Part shown: one piece after another, positions 34,419 through 47,495 of the stretch | Position numbering within the stretch: the stretch's first letter is position 1 | Layout of the letters: every line of letters begins with the position of its first letter | Source of the DNA: Rhynochetos jubatus | Lineage: Eukaryota; Chordata; Aves; Eurypygiformes; Rhynochetidae | Length of the DNA stretch: 64,000 nt | NCBI GenBank assembly: GCA_027574665.1 | Contig: CM050654.1 | Location: forward strand, 36,971,722 to 37,035,721 | Direction: 5' to 3' | Translations under genes and position numbers: made by a program | The notes under the pieces: generated by a model | Told to the model about the DNA's origin: nothing | Database searches by the model: none | The model's input: the letters and a program-made list of their open reading frames with translations, nothing else

Positions 34419-37400
34419 CCGCCACACCTTCTCCCGCCCCGGCAGTATGAGACCCTCCGCGCCGTCCAGCCAGCGCCGCGCTCCGGTACGTACCGCCCGG
34501 GCCGGGGGAGGGGGACGGCAGCGGGGGCGGGGGGCACCGCTGGCGGCAGGGAGGGGTGAGGAGTGTGCGGTGAGCAGGCGGGGGGAGGGGGGAGGCCTTT
34601 GTTGTGCTCTACCCCTGCCCGTGGTGGCGAGGCGGGCCCGGGGCCCCCCCGCTCAGGGCAGCGGCCTGCGGGGCCCTGCCGGCCTCCCCGCGGCCCGAGG
34701 GGCAGTGTTGTGGCCGCGGGGAGGCCGGCAGGGCCGCTCCCGCTCCGCGCGTCGCCTCCTACCGAGGCGAAGCCTCCTCGTCCCCAGAGCCGGTGCTGGC
34801 CCGGCACACACGCACCGAGAGGCTTGTGACCGGTGGTGCGTCCAGGTATGTGATCCATACCTTGGGCAGCGCCAGCGTCGTAATGGGCTCCTGCAGGCCC
34901 TGGCATGAGTGTGCCTTCAGCTGCCGAAGGCGTTCCTGCGAAACAGCCTTGAACGTTTTGTTTTCCGTCTGTGCGCAAAACTGCAACGTGACACTTTGTT
35001 TTGGGAAGCTCTCTTCTCGTGAGACAGAAATTGGGGGTTTGGTCCCCATCTTTTGGGCCGTGGCAAACTTTCGGGAACGCTGTAGCAGCGAGTGAATAAT
35101 GTTTAAAAGCTCCTGCTTAGTTCATCTGCTGCCTGCACCATCTTATACGTGGTCAGGAAGTGGAGTTGACTAACACTGGTTTTCACCTCATGATGTCATC
35201 TACCGAAATTCGGTGGAGTCCGGTAAAATTTGCATCATCTGAAGGCTGTTTGTGAGCAGCAGTAGTAGTTGAGAAGGAGCATAAAAAATGGAAGAAGGCA
35301 AAACACAACATATACTAACATCAACAGTTTAGTTTGAAATGTAGCTTTATGTAGTGAAGATATTATTTTCTGAAATGGTGTTAAGAGTGATAAAAATAGT
35401 ATTTGAACAAAAAGGATTGTTTCTGACCTTCTGCCAGGAAGAACAATCTCTGAGAGCCAAGCTGGGTCACTCCTTATTCTTATCAGTTATGCAGGATGCA
35501 TTATTTTGATAGCTATCCCATATGGTTAGAGGAATTCGTGCCACAGTGGTGCTGAAGCTGAGCCATTTGTGTGGCTGCCAAAGCATTTTGTCTAACTGTT
35601 TAAAAAAGTTACTTTTTCTATTTTTACTAAAAACTTCATTTTTTTTCTGGAAATAAAAATTGCTTCTTAGAGGGACAGATGCTCAGTAGTCACTGTCACT
35701 TCTGAAAGTGTTTTACCTGGCTTCTCTCTTGGCCTCATGGGATGTGTGACTAGGACAAACATAAATGTTTGTGAAGGATTTCCAGTGTGTGTCTGCTACA
35801 TCATGTTTCCTCCCTGCTCTCTTAAGTGGTTATTTGCTCAGGAAAGAGAAAATACTTTTTAAACAGTATGCCTTTTGTATATAAAGCTGCAAACATGGCA
35901 GGATTTGGTACATCACCAGAAACTACTTTTACCTCTCTTCTGGAAACCTGAGATTTTAAATCTCCAGAAATATCCTCCGTGTTATATTGCCTTGAAACAG
36001 CTTTCTGCCCAACTCTTAACTTCCGTACTTTGCAGTCTGCTTTTAAACTGTCGGTGAAAATACATTCTGAACTTGCATAGGCGTTGTGAGCTACTTGTTG
36101 CTATTAAAAACTTGCATATTCCATGGACAAATATAAAATTAATTTGAAAAGCCACCAGTTTTTTTTTCCAGCCTAATCACAGATTTCAACTGTCAGTGCA
36201 TACTGCTTACAGTTCTTGGGTGTTCAGTTGAAATCACATATTACAAAACTACTTTTTAATCTTTTTTTCTATATGCTGTGTGTAACTGTTGGGTTTTTTT
36301 GTGCCTTTAAAAGTATCTAAATATATACAGGAGTGATAATGAAACTGGCTGTCATTAACAGTACAAGTCAAAGTGGAAAAGAAATAGCTGAGGATGGTAA
36401 TAGTGTAGTTAAGGCATGCATGTAGATCTCATTGACTTACCTTTTTATTCATTCTTCCGTGGTTTTCCCACTCTTTCATATACAGTCTCTTCACATTGTT
36501 ACCTTATTTGTTTACTTTTTTTCTCTTTACATTTTATGCCTTTCTTAAGAATGATTGTAGCTAGAAATTTCTCCTGTTGAATTTGTTTCCAAATCCACAG
36601 GCTTCAGTGTGTCTTGCATTACAAAACTACCCCATCCCTTCTGCTTCATACCCCCTGATTGATGACAAGTGGATGTTTGTGGTGGTTTTTTGTGACAGGC
36701 TCATATGCTTCTTCTAGGCAATTCTGTAAAAAGCAGTCTACAACACGCTGCCCTTTTATCTTGGTGCCATGGCTAGCAGTAAGGAAATCTAAATGACATT
36801 GTTACACTCACTAACAGCAGTAACCTGATACTTGTGATCATAAAATCTTGTGATCTTCAAAATACCGTGCCCTGGATCAAAACATTAATACTTTGAGAAG
36901 TGTCATTCCTTTCTCACTTTTTTTTATATCTTCTCTCACTACTTACATATTAAAGCACTTTGCCTTCTTAAGAGACAGTCAGTGTTTCCTTAACCATCTC
37001 CATCGAATCAGCTAATAGTCAGCTAATGACAGGGCAGCAAACCCATGCACTGATGATGCATGAACTGGTGTGGGTTGCGTGGTTTTGGAAGTGAAGTTGG
37101 AGGGACACAGACGCAGCCCTCTCCTGACTGCAGAGGTGACCAGGCTGAGGAGGAGGAGCAGTTGGGTCGCCAAACAGGCTGTGTTTTGCCGTGTGTGTCC
37201 TGGGCCCCGTAGCCGTTGCCTCAATGGTTGTGTAATGCCTGCTCCATCACATCAGAGATGTCCTCCAAGAGATTTTCATCCCTTGGCCTTTGGTTCCCTT
37301 TCCTCCCTGTGTACAACGCGTGCATCTTCACAAGAGACTTCTTCCTTGCTTTGCTTTCTTGAGGAACTTTCCAGTTGACGTCCTTATGACACTTTGTTTC

Positions 37401-38192
37401 TATTTCTTCTTGTCCCGCCCATATCAAAAGAATGTAGGAAATCTCTCCTTCAGTTTGTGCTCAGTATTTAGAGGAGTTGCCACTGTGCGAGGGGTGGAGG
37501 TATTGTCGTAGTGGCATTTTGGATGTTGTAGTATTTGTTACTGGGAGAAGATGGTCACTTGCCCTAGTGCGGTGGGTTTCTGAAGGAGTGTGTGCTGTGT
37601 TATAGAGCACGTATGGTATTGCATAAATGTGTTTGGGTTTTTTGTAATGGTTTAATAGTTCAATGTGTGTTGGGGCTGAATTTTGGCAGGAGTGTATGTT
37701 CAGTATTGGAGAGAGCCTAAACAGAAAAAACGTTCCATTCTCTTGATTCCATTTTACCTGAGTTTAATAGCTTTCCAAAGTGTTTTTTGGTAACCTGGTT
37801 TAAAATTATTCTTTGTCAGCTATGAAGAGTATGTTCTTTAGAAGGAATCACTTTGCAGGCATGCATCTATCTGTTAACGTTCTTGTGATCAGTGTTTGCA
37901 TGTAGCATTTAGGAAATGTAGTGGAAAGTGAGATACACTTTCAGCTGATTCAGAAACTCACTGGCATGGAATAATCTAGAAAGCTCACATGTACAAATTC
38001 CCTGAATTAGATTACTTATCCTTGATAATGCCTTGTATCTCCCAAAAGCCATTTATCAGATTTTTGTGAAAAATAGTACACTTGCCACTTTTCACTAGTT
38101 ACTTGTCTTTTTCCTTCCATGGAAATCGTCAAAAATAGGTGACATAAACCAAATGTAATATGTTACTTCCAGAATTTGATAGTTGCTTTAGT

Positions 38193-38207
38193 AAAAAAAA
38201 AAAAAAA
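38193..38207 (+). repeat. Poly(A) tract, 15 bases
   Basis: A15 followed by CAAAACAAACAAACCCC. Unattached to any recognised element. Confidence 0.85.
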
Positions 38208-41200
38208 CAAAACAAACAAACCCCAAACTTAGTTTCTTTTCCATGGTGCTTGTTCAGAGGTTAAAGATGGACTGAGTGATTTCAAAGTGGACTTCACATA
38301 AAGTTGAATGCTAGGTGAATGGAGAGAAGAACTTGTGTGTTCACTTCTCCCCTCTATAACAGAGGCTGCTGTATATACTTGTAACCTTGCTTTGTAAGCA
38401 TTAGAAATGTCTAGTGTGCTTTCTCTTGATTTCATTGCTACATATATGGAATGAAGCTGGTGGTCTTTGTGAGAGCTTCCAAGATAGTAATTTACTACTT
38501 GTGTTTGTGAATGTTTAATTAAAAACAATTGTGTCAAAAAACCCAAATGTTAGGCTCACTTAGCTGATAAGCATTATTTGAAGCTTTAGTTTGATGCAGG
38601 ATTGCTTTAGAATAGACAGCTGCTTAGCTGTTAATTAGTGGTACTTTATCAGTTGAGTAGCGAACAGTCCTGTGACATTTGCTCTTAGCACTGTATTGCG
38701 ACTTCACATCTTAAGTAGTTCAAAGGTGAATTATTATTTGATGTGTAATTTCACTGGCTGCTTTATGGAAAGAAGGAGCAGTTGTGTGCCAGGGAGAATG
38801 CAAGAGTAGCTCTTGGCGTGGGCACTGCTGCTGCTTATGGAGTAAATGTCTCCAGCAGTTGGGAAACTTCCAAAGTTCACGGGGTGGGAACCTCTTACCT
38901 GCCTCTGTTGTGCAGTGGAGAGGATCACTGGGTGAAACTTGGGAGCCAAGCTTTCTCTCCTCTTTCCTGATTGTTCCTTTAATGTTTATCCCCTCCCAAG
39001 GACTCACTTACCAGTTGGTCAGGTCACTTGCAAAATCAGTTCATGAGAAGGGTTACGAATGGAGCTGAAGGGAATGAGGGGGAGTGATGGCTTTGCAATT
39101 GATTTCTTTCAAATGGGTTGTTTTCTTGTGTATTAAATATTTGCAAAATTAGACTTGGGTTTCTCTAAAAAGATTTGGGGTTTGTTGCATCAGCTGTTGC
39201 TTCCTGAACAACTGAAATTACGTGTAGGCGCAGAACTCTGGCCTGAGGAATAGCTGGTATAACTTTCTCCTCTGGTGTCATACTTTCTAGTTCTGTTCCA
39301 TGTTGACTTTTTCTTTGGAAAACTACTTTTCCCCAAAGCTTTAATTTTCCTGGCTTTATTCATATTCAGTTTCTAATTGGTGGATCTGTTTTCTCCATCA
39401 GCACGGCCTGTAGCCTGTGAAGAACAGCCATTTTCAATATACAGAGTTTAAGTAAAAAAATCACTGGTTTAAGTTGAAATAAAATCTAAATACAAGTCAT
39501 TTGTTGCTTTGAGTGCTTCATGTATTAATCTAATGATTCAGATTAGTTAGCTAATAATTTGAAATCCTTTAAAGGTGGCACTTGTTAACTGTCTGCAGCA
39601 TTTAACACAATAGGGCTCTGAATTACTTAATCTGGAGACATTACCTCAGCAACAATTTTTCTTAAATTTTAAAACAGATGAATTCCTTGTTAACTGAGTT
39701 TAATTTCAGAGTAGTTTGTAATCGAAACTCTTGAAGATAAAATCAGAACTGTTTTGTAATTAATTTAGATAAGTGTTTGATAGTTTGCTTCAGCTTCTGG
39801 GATGGAGCAATATATATTGATTAATACTAATCTTTAACTCCTTTTTATGAACATCGTATGTACCACTGCTCACACTGATATTTACATGTCAAGTTGAATA
39901 ACTACTGCAACAGAGGACAAAATACAGTCATTTCAACGCAAGTGTTGTCTGTGATGCGTGTGAAGTTAATTGCAGTGATTATTTGCATACATCTGGATTT
40001 GTAACTGTTTTTAGGCATGTTTCATGCATTCGGAAAGTTCTGTTTACTGTCTGTGTCAACTCGTGTAATGACTTCAGTCATACTGTTTCAGTTCTAGAAA
40101 TGGTCCAAAATTGTCCAAAATCTCTAGCTGCTTCAGGTGACCGTAGGTCGATACAGCATGTTGCTGTACTGTTGAAGTTGGTGTGATCTTACTGTTAGGT
40201 CTGGTACTGCATTTGGCATGCAGTGGTTTCGGAGGACTCGAATGTGTGAAATCTGATTTGGAAGTTGTTTTGATCTCCCTGCAGATTATGGCAAGGTAGA
40301 TTTTGCTTGTTACTTATGCACATAGAGCAAACAAACTTTATAATTAAAAATGGCAGCAGAAGAATCTTTGTGTTGCAATGAGTGATGGAGTTAATAAGAA
40401 ACTGAAACTACTTTTATGGAGGAAGTTTGCATAATTATGTTTTTGCAAAATACACTGGGCAGGTGGTTGATCTGAGGAAAACAAAAAACCGCAGTGAATA
40501 CATCTGGAAAACTTGAATTAATATTATTACAACCTGTGAGAGGCTTCTGATTAGTGGAGTTCCTGACTTGCTTATGGCAAAATGTGCCTCACTATCAATA
40601 ATGTTCTCCTAAAGTGTGGTTGTTCTCTTCAACAAAAAAAAGAGTGATAGAAAGCACAATAAGAGGAGAGATGGAAAAGCTTACATAGCCAGTAGCCTGC
40701 TCAAAATTTGTGTGATAAACTTTGTATTGAGAGTGAGATTCTATGATTGTTATATTAATAAGGTTATTATGCAGAATCAACCTTTGTTCTGTTGTCAGTA
40801 GTTTTGAATATTGTTTTACAGGCTAGGTATCATTTTCAATAATTTAAATACCAGTTGTGTTAGGAAATGTGCTGTCCTCTCCAATGCTTGTGAGGCTTTG
40901 CTGAGTGCTGAGGGGAAAAATATACAGCAGTAGCATCATCAGATGTTAGTCTGGGTTACTAATAAATTATAGTGTCTAGGCCTCCACAGAGGTTTTCAGT
41001 CACTTTAGAAGACTGTTAAACTTGGTATTAGCCGACTTCTTGTTTTCCTGACATTTTTTTTCCTTCTGTTTCCTTTTTGTGAGAGCAGTTGTCTGTGACT
41101 GCACCGCAGGCATCACACTGCGCTGTGCATCCTCAGCCTCGCCAGGACAGTCCACAGCAGGGTTATGTCTTGTGGACAGAGGCAAAAAGCAGGAGCCTCG

Positions 41201-42484
41201 TGTCTGCATTGGGTCTGCTGTATTTGATAGTGCTGAAGATGAAACCACATCTATTTGCCTGCCATGTAGCGAGTGGAAGACTTGGCAAGCCTGATTCTGT
41301 TACAGCATCAGCAAAGCAAGGAGGGGATATTTGACATATTCAGGCGTAGACCTGAGCAGTCTGCAGCCTGTGCAACACGCTCTCGGGAAGCACAGCTTCT
41401 TGTAACAAGACAGCTGGTTGTAGTGCTAGTTCACGGCGTAGTGGTTTGTGGGATATGTTTCTGGCCAGAGCCTCTCAAAGGCAGCTGAAGCAGCTTATCA
41501 AAACAGAGTTTGGTGAGATAGAAGTTGCTGCCTTTTGTCAAACTGAAATCTGCTTAATGATGCCTGTATTAGCCAGGCCACCCCGACAGCCCTACGCCAG
41601 CCTGTTTGTGTTGTGTTCACCTTGCTGTTGCTTCAGGAAAGAATCAACCTGTAGAGTGACAAACTGATGGTGAGTGATGGAGAATGTGCGGAGTGGGGTG
41701 AAAAAAGTGAGTAAGCATCCAGTTCTGCAAGGCATGAGTAAGATTTTATACACTCATGCCTTGGAAACTAAGGTTTTCAGGAAGACAGCATTTTTCCTCT
41801 AGTTTTGAATGTAGCCTGAGGCCACAGTTCCAACCCTCAAAGGGTTTTGTACAGGTTTTGTCAAGTGACCAGATGTTGTGTTGGCCTTTTTGAAGGAAGA
41901 CCTGTAGGAGGGGAGGCTGCTGTGGAGGAAGCTGCACCATCCCCTGCTTCCTTCCCCTCTCACCCTGGGTAAGCAGTCCGAGGTTGCAAATCAAGCAGCG
42001 AGTCCCAACCGCTGGATAAGCAGTGGGGTTTAGAGTCGCAGAAGAAGTGGTTATTGCTAGGTAGTTCTTTTCTTGTGAGGTATCAAATGGTGCAGTAGAA
42101 ATGGAAAGCCATAGAAATCTTTTAATGCTCAAACTAAATTTAAAGAAATAACCTTTGTGAGGAAAAAAATGTGAATACTGTGTTTTGGTCTCAGGGCTTA
42201 CTCTTTCTAATCAGTGATTTGAAAAGCTTATGGCTGCTGAGCTTGCTCAAACTTTTCTGTCTAGAGATAAGAGATACCTGGAGAACTTTCTTCTGTCTTG
42301 AGCAAGTAAGACTGCTGTAATTGGGAAAAGTAGTAGGGAACTGCAGAGGTTTGAGTCACTTGTAGAAAATGGATCTTAAGCAGATTACTTTGGAGTTGTT
42401 CTTAAATCTGAAAGTATAAGTAAAACAACTAGTTTTGAAACAGTAGGATAGGTGAAATTGTTTCCAACAGAAACCAGTCTCTGT

Positions 42485-42556
42485 TGGACGGAGGTTGAGA
42501 GTTAGACTTGATCCTTATGGGTTCCCTCCAACTCAAGATATGCTGTGATTCTATGA
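42485..42556 (+). mobile_element. CR1 LINE 3' end (truncated)
   Basis: Contains the near-terminal words of avian CR1: TTAGACTTGATCCTTATGGG, then CCTCCAACTC, and the 3' end GATTCTATGA at 42547-42556. Only about 70 bp survive, which is normal for 5'-truncated CR1 copies. It has no coding capacity and is in the same orientation as SPOPL. Confidence 0.85.
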
Positions 42557-43030
42557 ACTACTAGGTTTTTTTTTTTTAACCTCTGTGGGTGTGAACCTGT
42601 TCAGCTGCAGTCCAAGACTGAGATGTCAAGCATTGAGGGCTTTCATGAGGTCTTTATACAGCCATGCTTTCGGAGATTCCTACTGCGCATTCCCCAAAGC
42701 AGGCGAGTGTGCAGCTCTACCTCTTGACCTGCCTGTCTTCCCCATGGTGTTGTCTAGTCAGCTGTCATGGGTGAAATTTAATACCCAGTCCATTGAAATC
42801 AACTCAGCTTCAAAGCTATTTGGGTGAACTAGCATCAAATGCTGTCTCGTCCTCTGGCAGAACTAAGTTTTGGGGTTTGGAAATCATGTGTAGGGTTTTT
42901 CCCCTCGGTTTCCCATCTTAAACGTATCAGTTGTTTTTGCACAAAGTGCAATACTCTGATGGCTTGGTGAGAGGCACAGAACAGGCCTGAGAGGAGCTGT
43001 AGCTCTCAAAATTTCTGTGAAGGTGCAGCT

Positions 43031-43134
43031 GTGCCCACAAATGTGCCCACAAATGTGCCCACAAATGTGCCCACAAATGTGCCCACAAATGTGCCCACAA
43101 ATGTGCCCACAAATGTGCCCACAAATGTGCCCAC
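43031..43134 (+). repeat. 12-bp minisatellite, 8.7 perfect copies
   Basis: The unit GTGCCCACAAAT is repeated head to tail eight times (43031-43126), followed by eight bases of a ninth copy, with no mismatch between copies. Because 12 is a multiple of three and the unit lacks stops in several frames, it creates spurious repetitive open frames on both strands (CGHI-type and MCPQ-type repeats). There are no unique spacers, so it is not a CRISPR array. It lies in intron 1 of SPOPL. Confidence 0.97.
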
Positions 43135-46100
43135 TGTTTGCCATGACGGGTAACAAGGCAGCAAATGAATGCTTGAACCCCCTCCTGATAACATCTGTGA
43201 GTATGAGCTTTTGGCTGCTGAAAGCAGTTGTACTATTTCAGTGTGAATTTTCCAGGTGACAACAATCTACAGAGGTTAATGAGGAGAGCATTATGCTGCT
43301 GTTGCTCTCCACAGCTCTGCAGCAAATGAAAGCACCCATCTCCAGAGAGTCTAGTCCAGTGCTCTTCACAAATCTTACGTATTTAGAAAGAAAATAAAAA
43401 CCAAAACAAAATGCCCCAAGCTGACTGTGAACCTGCTTGAGAAAGATAGATTTTGGTACGATTGAAGTCAATATTGCGTTGGCTAATATGGATATTTGTT
43501 TCACATGCAGAAACAAAAGTCAAGATTAGCATTTTCAATTTGGTGAGCTCTTGATTGTGTGTAACTGAAGTATTTAAGGAAAAAAAGTCTTCATTTAATA
43601 CTTTCACATGCCAATGATTTGTTTGAGTAAGAGTAATGGAGTGAAACTAAGGAGGGGAAAAGATCACTTTGGCTGTATACCAGGAAAAAAAACCCCAACA
43701 GCAATAGATTATTCAAATAGTATAGTTACCCAAGAGGAAACGCATTGAAAATACCTACCTTTTGGGTCCCATAAACTAGACTGAGCAATGAAATTGAAAT
43801 ATGCTGTAAGAAATAATCTTGCATTTCTTCTCCAGGGAAATACGTAGATGACTTCTATAGGGAGTGGGGTAGGTTATCTAATAAGGGTTTCCTATGTTAC
43901 AGAACAATAACGCACGGCTAATGCATTTTTATTAATAAGCTTGGCTGATGTAAACTAGACAGTTGCAGTTCAAGCTCTGCTGGGCACTAGGTTTTCTCTC
44001 AACTGAGGCAAAATTCAGCTTTATTTTTCAAAGTCTTGGGATAGGAGAGAGAATTCAGAGAAAAACCTGAAAACTACATGTACTCAGATCTACAGTTTCT
44101 GTAACTAATACTACCATCATTCTAATTCTGAGCTGCGGCCTTCAGTGTTATCAGTTACAGCTATACCACCATCCTTCTGGGAAGCTGGGCATCTCACATG
44201 TGCAGGGTTTTGCCTTGCTGGGGCTCTGCTGCGGGAACCACCTCCAGCATGTGCTTTTAAATTCTGGAGCCTTAGTTACAGCTATTTTAAGATGTCTCTG
44301 ACCCCAGCTGCCTGCTCTCTCTCTGCTGGAGGTTACCCTCCCTGAAGGAGGGGTGACAGGAGATATATACGTAGTTTCTCAGCTGTTGTGGTCCAGTCCA
44401 GGGTAGTATTTTATTTTCTCACTGGACTTCTGTGGAGAGGGTTATAAATTGACTGGTGGTGTGGGTGCTGAAGTGTGCGTTTCTCCTGGCTAGGCAGTGG
44501 CTTCCAGCAGAGCCGGTGGATGGCAAGGGTGAGATCTTAAGCTTAGGAGCAGCCAAAGCTTATCATTTAAGCCCCAAATCTGGCTTAGGTTTGTGTAAGC
44601 TTGGTTGCTATTGCGTGTTTCCAAAGCAAGCATACTTAAACAAGCACCTTTTTAATATTATGTTAAAACACCTTCCTCTTAAGAAGCGAGAGGTCTATAG
44701 TACTTAGTTAAGGGGTTTTTTGTGGGTAGCCCAACCACTATTCCCTTCTGCTTGCCCTGAAAAGGGAACATTTTGTTTATTGGAAGTACTGTAAATAATG
44801 TAAAATGTCGTATATACTCAACCTATAGTTTTTCTAACTTATTAAGGTGGATATATATGACTGCAATTGTTTAAATATTAGTAATACTGTTTACTCAAAT
44901 GTTGTGGTGATAGATAGGGATTAAATTCAATAAATACTAAACACTGTATTTAAGTTTTCTAGGTATATCTTGAGTCTGTTTTTAGAGAAGCAAATGATGA
45001 TGAAGAGAAAATTGGAAAACTGCCTAAACTTAATAGACCTTTCAAATAGCTGTTGTTGTGATGTGTATCATCCAGCAGAAAATTTAGTTTAATCGTTAGC
45101 TATATAGGAAATACACAGCAATTCTTTCAAAAAGATCAATTGTGAAGAGATGCAAATCCTGCTAATTAAGAAACAATCCTATCTTTTACAAAGTTCAGAT
45201 TTCTTTTCTACTAGTAACATCTTAGGAATTTTTATAAGCTGATTATGCTTACAAGACAAACTCTTAAACAGAAGAAAATGATGAATTTATATCTTCAACG
45301 GTATTTTTGGGTTTCTTTTTTGTCTCTGAGCAAAAAAGAATCTCTTGTGTGGGTTTGAGCAATATTCAAGCCAGTTCAGTGTGGCACAGAATTTTCATAC
45401 CCCTGGATAGTCGTGGTTCAGGTGATGGGTGGCTGTTAGACAAGTCCTGTGACCACGGAGAAAGGGATGTGGCTTGCTTGGCTCCTAAACGGTTTGGCCT
45501 TCTGTAAGTTGGTGCTACTTACAACTGTGCAAGCCCACTGGAGCATTGCTTCAGGTGAGGGGCTGCACAAGTAACTTAGTCTTGGGCCTTAAAATGTCTT
45601 TCACTTCAGACTTAACCATTTTGATCTGGCTTGTTTCCTCCATCTTTAGCTTCATATAGGTGTTCTCTCTCACCCAAGAACTGATAAGATAGTGAACCTT
45701 AAAGCAATTCAGGACTTTTTCCCCAGAATTTCCCTCCTCAGTAATGTAAAAAACAAAACTGATTTCTTAAATAACAAATACTGATAGATAGTATTATACC
45801 TAATACTTATATATTACTCATACTGTATTATACTTTATTCACCGATAATCATTTAATGAGCGGAAGTTAAATCAGCATCTTTGTAGCTACAGCGTGTTTG
45901 TTTTGAATGGGGTTTTGGAAACTGATTTTATTGAAAGGAAGGCTTGTTCACTTCAGATTTTTTGGAAAAAAAAAAAGCCCCAAAAAAACCCCCAAAAGTT
46001 TTGTCTGTGAAATTAGACAACCTATATTTGATTTCTGAATTATGGATTTACTGGGAATGAAAAATTGGAGGAACAGGGTGTTACTTGCCATTTCACCTTC

Positions 46101-47490
46101 AGAAGCTGATCTTTTATTTCAGACAGTGATGGAGATACCAATACTTCCAGAGGAGGGGAAAAAGAAGTTAATTCATAACAGCTTTGCATTTCTTGAAATG
46201 TCCAGTCCTGTTTGGGAAAGACTGTCACCATTCAGATGTAATATACCTGCAGGTGGAATTTGTTGGTATGGTCACTTATGAGGTTTCCCTAGAGACTGCT
46301 AAGTGGTATTAATACTGGTCACTCTTAGACCATAAGTTACTCTAACTTTCACATTAGCTGTTAAATGCTTGAAGGAGTTTGTTGGATAGAGAGGTTTGAT
46401 GTTTCGGGCAGGACAGGCTCCGTAGCCTCTTTCAGGGACATCCTGGGGACTTGGTGCTGTTGTGGCTAAGTGCACTCTGGTGCTGCTGTTAAACGTTGCT
46501 TTGTTACTTGGTGTCTGAAGAGGACTCGAATAAGTGCTCACTGTGTCAGACCCACTCAGGTTCAGTTGTATCGTGATGACATGTTGGAAGTCCTGTGATG
46601 TGCCAAAATATGGACAGCCTGGGAGGGAGACACTTCGATCCTGGAGGCTGCAGCCCTGGCAGGAAGGGATAACAGGGAGAAGAGGGTCAGCAGGGACTGG
46701 TCATCTCTTCCACAAAGCACTTCTTGCTTTCGAGGGAGCAGGATGGGGTCACCGATTCACTTGACAAACTGATCTCGGGCTTAGGCTCTGACAGGCTGCA
46801 TTTGGCTTTCAGGGTGTTGGATACCCTGCAGAAGGCCATTTATTTAGCCATTCCTGCTAGTGGTTTGTTGACTGTAATACCTTATTAAATACATGATTGA
46901 ACACTGCTCTGGTCAGTAGTTCACATGCTCACTTGCTTGTAGGTATCTGTTGTACTCTTACTGCTCTGAAGGGACTACTAGGATGTGGCTGTTACACTGA
47001 GCTTCCACCCTTAGATGTGAGAGCTGGCAAAAAGTCATGTTAGCACTCAGGGCAATTCTTCACACAGGTTTACTAAGTGTTCTGTGGGTTTATTACTGTG
47101 GGATTAGAAAATTCCCGTGTGTTTATATGCATGTGGTACTTCCTTAATGAGCTAGTCAGTTTTTCGGTGAAAACATTGAGATGTTTCCAACACAAGATGT
47201 AAGAGACTGGGAATGTGTTCTTGTGTAGCTCTAAGAGGTTGACAAGTAACTTTATTTAGAATAATGTTGACAAACACTCCATTTCTGGGAAGGGAAACAA
47301 GATAATGTTTGTCTGATGAAATTTGTGCTGTATTGCTGCTTTGAATCTTAAAATCTCTTTTGAAAAGTTAGGGAAATGGAGAGATGTTACAGCTTTTGAT
47401 GAATTTCAGTGTAAATACATTTTATGGAGGGTAGCCTGTGATTTCTTAACACTCTGTGTGCAGGTCATGAATTAAAGATAATCAGCTTCA

Positions 47491-47495
47491 GAGGG
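47491..47495. repeat. Left flank of LTR (GAGGG), possible target-site duplication
   Basis: GAGGG before the LTR compares with GATGG at 48220-48224 after it, four of five identical. This is consistent with a 5-bp duplication with one change. Confidence 0.5.

Larger units (their letters stand above)
34240..34485 (+). other. SPOPL exon 1, non-coding 5' leader (candidate extent)
   Basis: The 5' boundary is a guess based on the ETS site. The 3' boundary is the best donor seen, CTCCG|GTACGT, with GT at 34486-34487. Other possible donors are GCGG|GTAGCG near 34355 and GTGAGG/GTGAGC near 34,556 and 34,570, so the exon end is uncertain. The exon is non-coding because the main start codon is in exon 2, in agreement with the known arrangement of SPOPL and SPOP. 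Two short upstream ORFs lie in it if this extent is right. Confidence 0.5.
33880..34830. promoter_or_regulatory. CpG island: SPOPL promoter
   Basis: An abrupt change from AT-leaning flanks to very GC-rich, CpG-dense DNA, the only such block in the window. Visible promoter elements are GC boxes at 34136-34145 (CTCCGCCCCC), 34162-34170 (GGGCGGGGC) and around 34312-34326, and an ETS/GABP-type site at 34229-34237. No TATA box is visible, which fits a broadly expressed CpG-island promoter. It lies about 18 kb upstream of the first coding exon of SPOPL, and no other gene start is seen nearby. The island could also drive an antisense transcript, but nothing in the sequence proves that. Confidence 0.85.

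Noticed and set aside
33821-34978. 385-codon open frame on the minus strand across the CpG island
   Set aside because: Stop codons are rare in GC-rich DNA. The product is a low-complexity P/G/A/R sequence with no domain, and several other frames are equally open there.
38193-38207. Poly(A) tail of a processed pseudogene (also at 28067, 60822, 62853)
   Set aside because: No coding remnant upstream and no flanking direct repeats were found. These look like simple A-runs.
43031-43134. Possible CRISPR-like array
   Set aside because: The units are contiguous 12-mers without spacers, and the genome is vertebrate.
42884-43259. Repetitive open frames (CGHI, VGTF, WAHL and MCPQ repeats)
   Set aside because: They are just the 12-bp minisatellite read in different frames and strands. 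No conserved flank or splice context.
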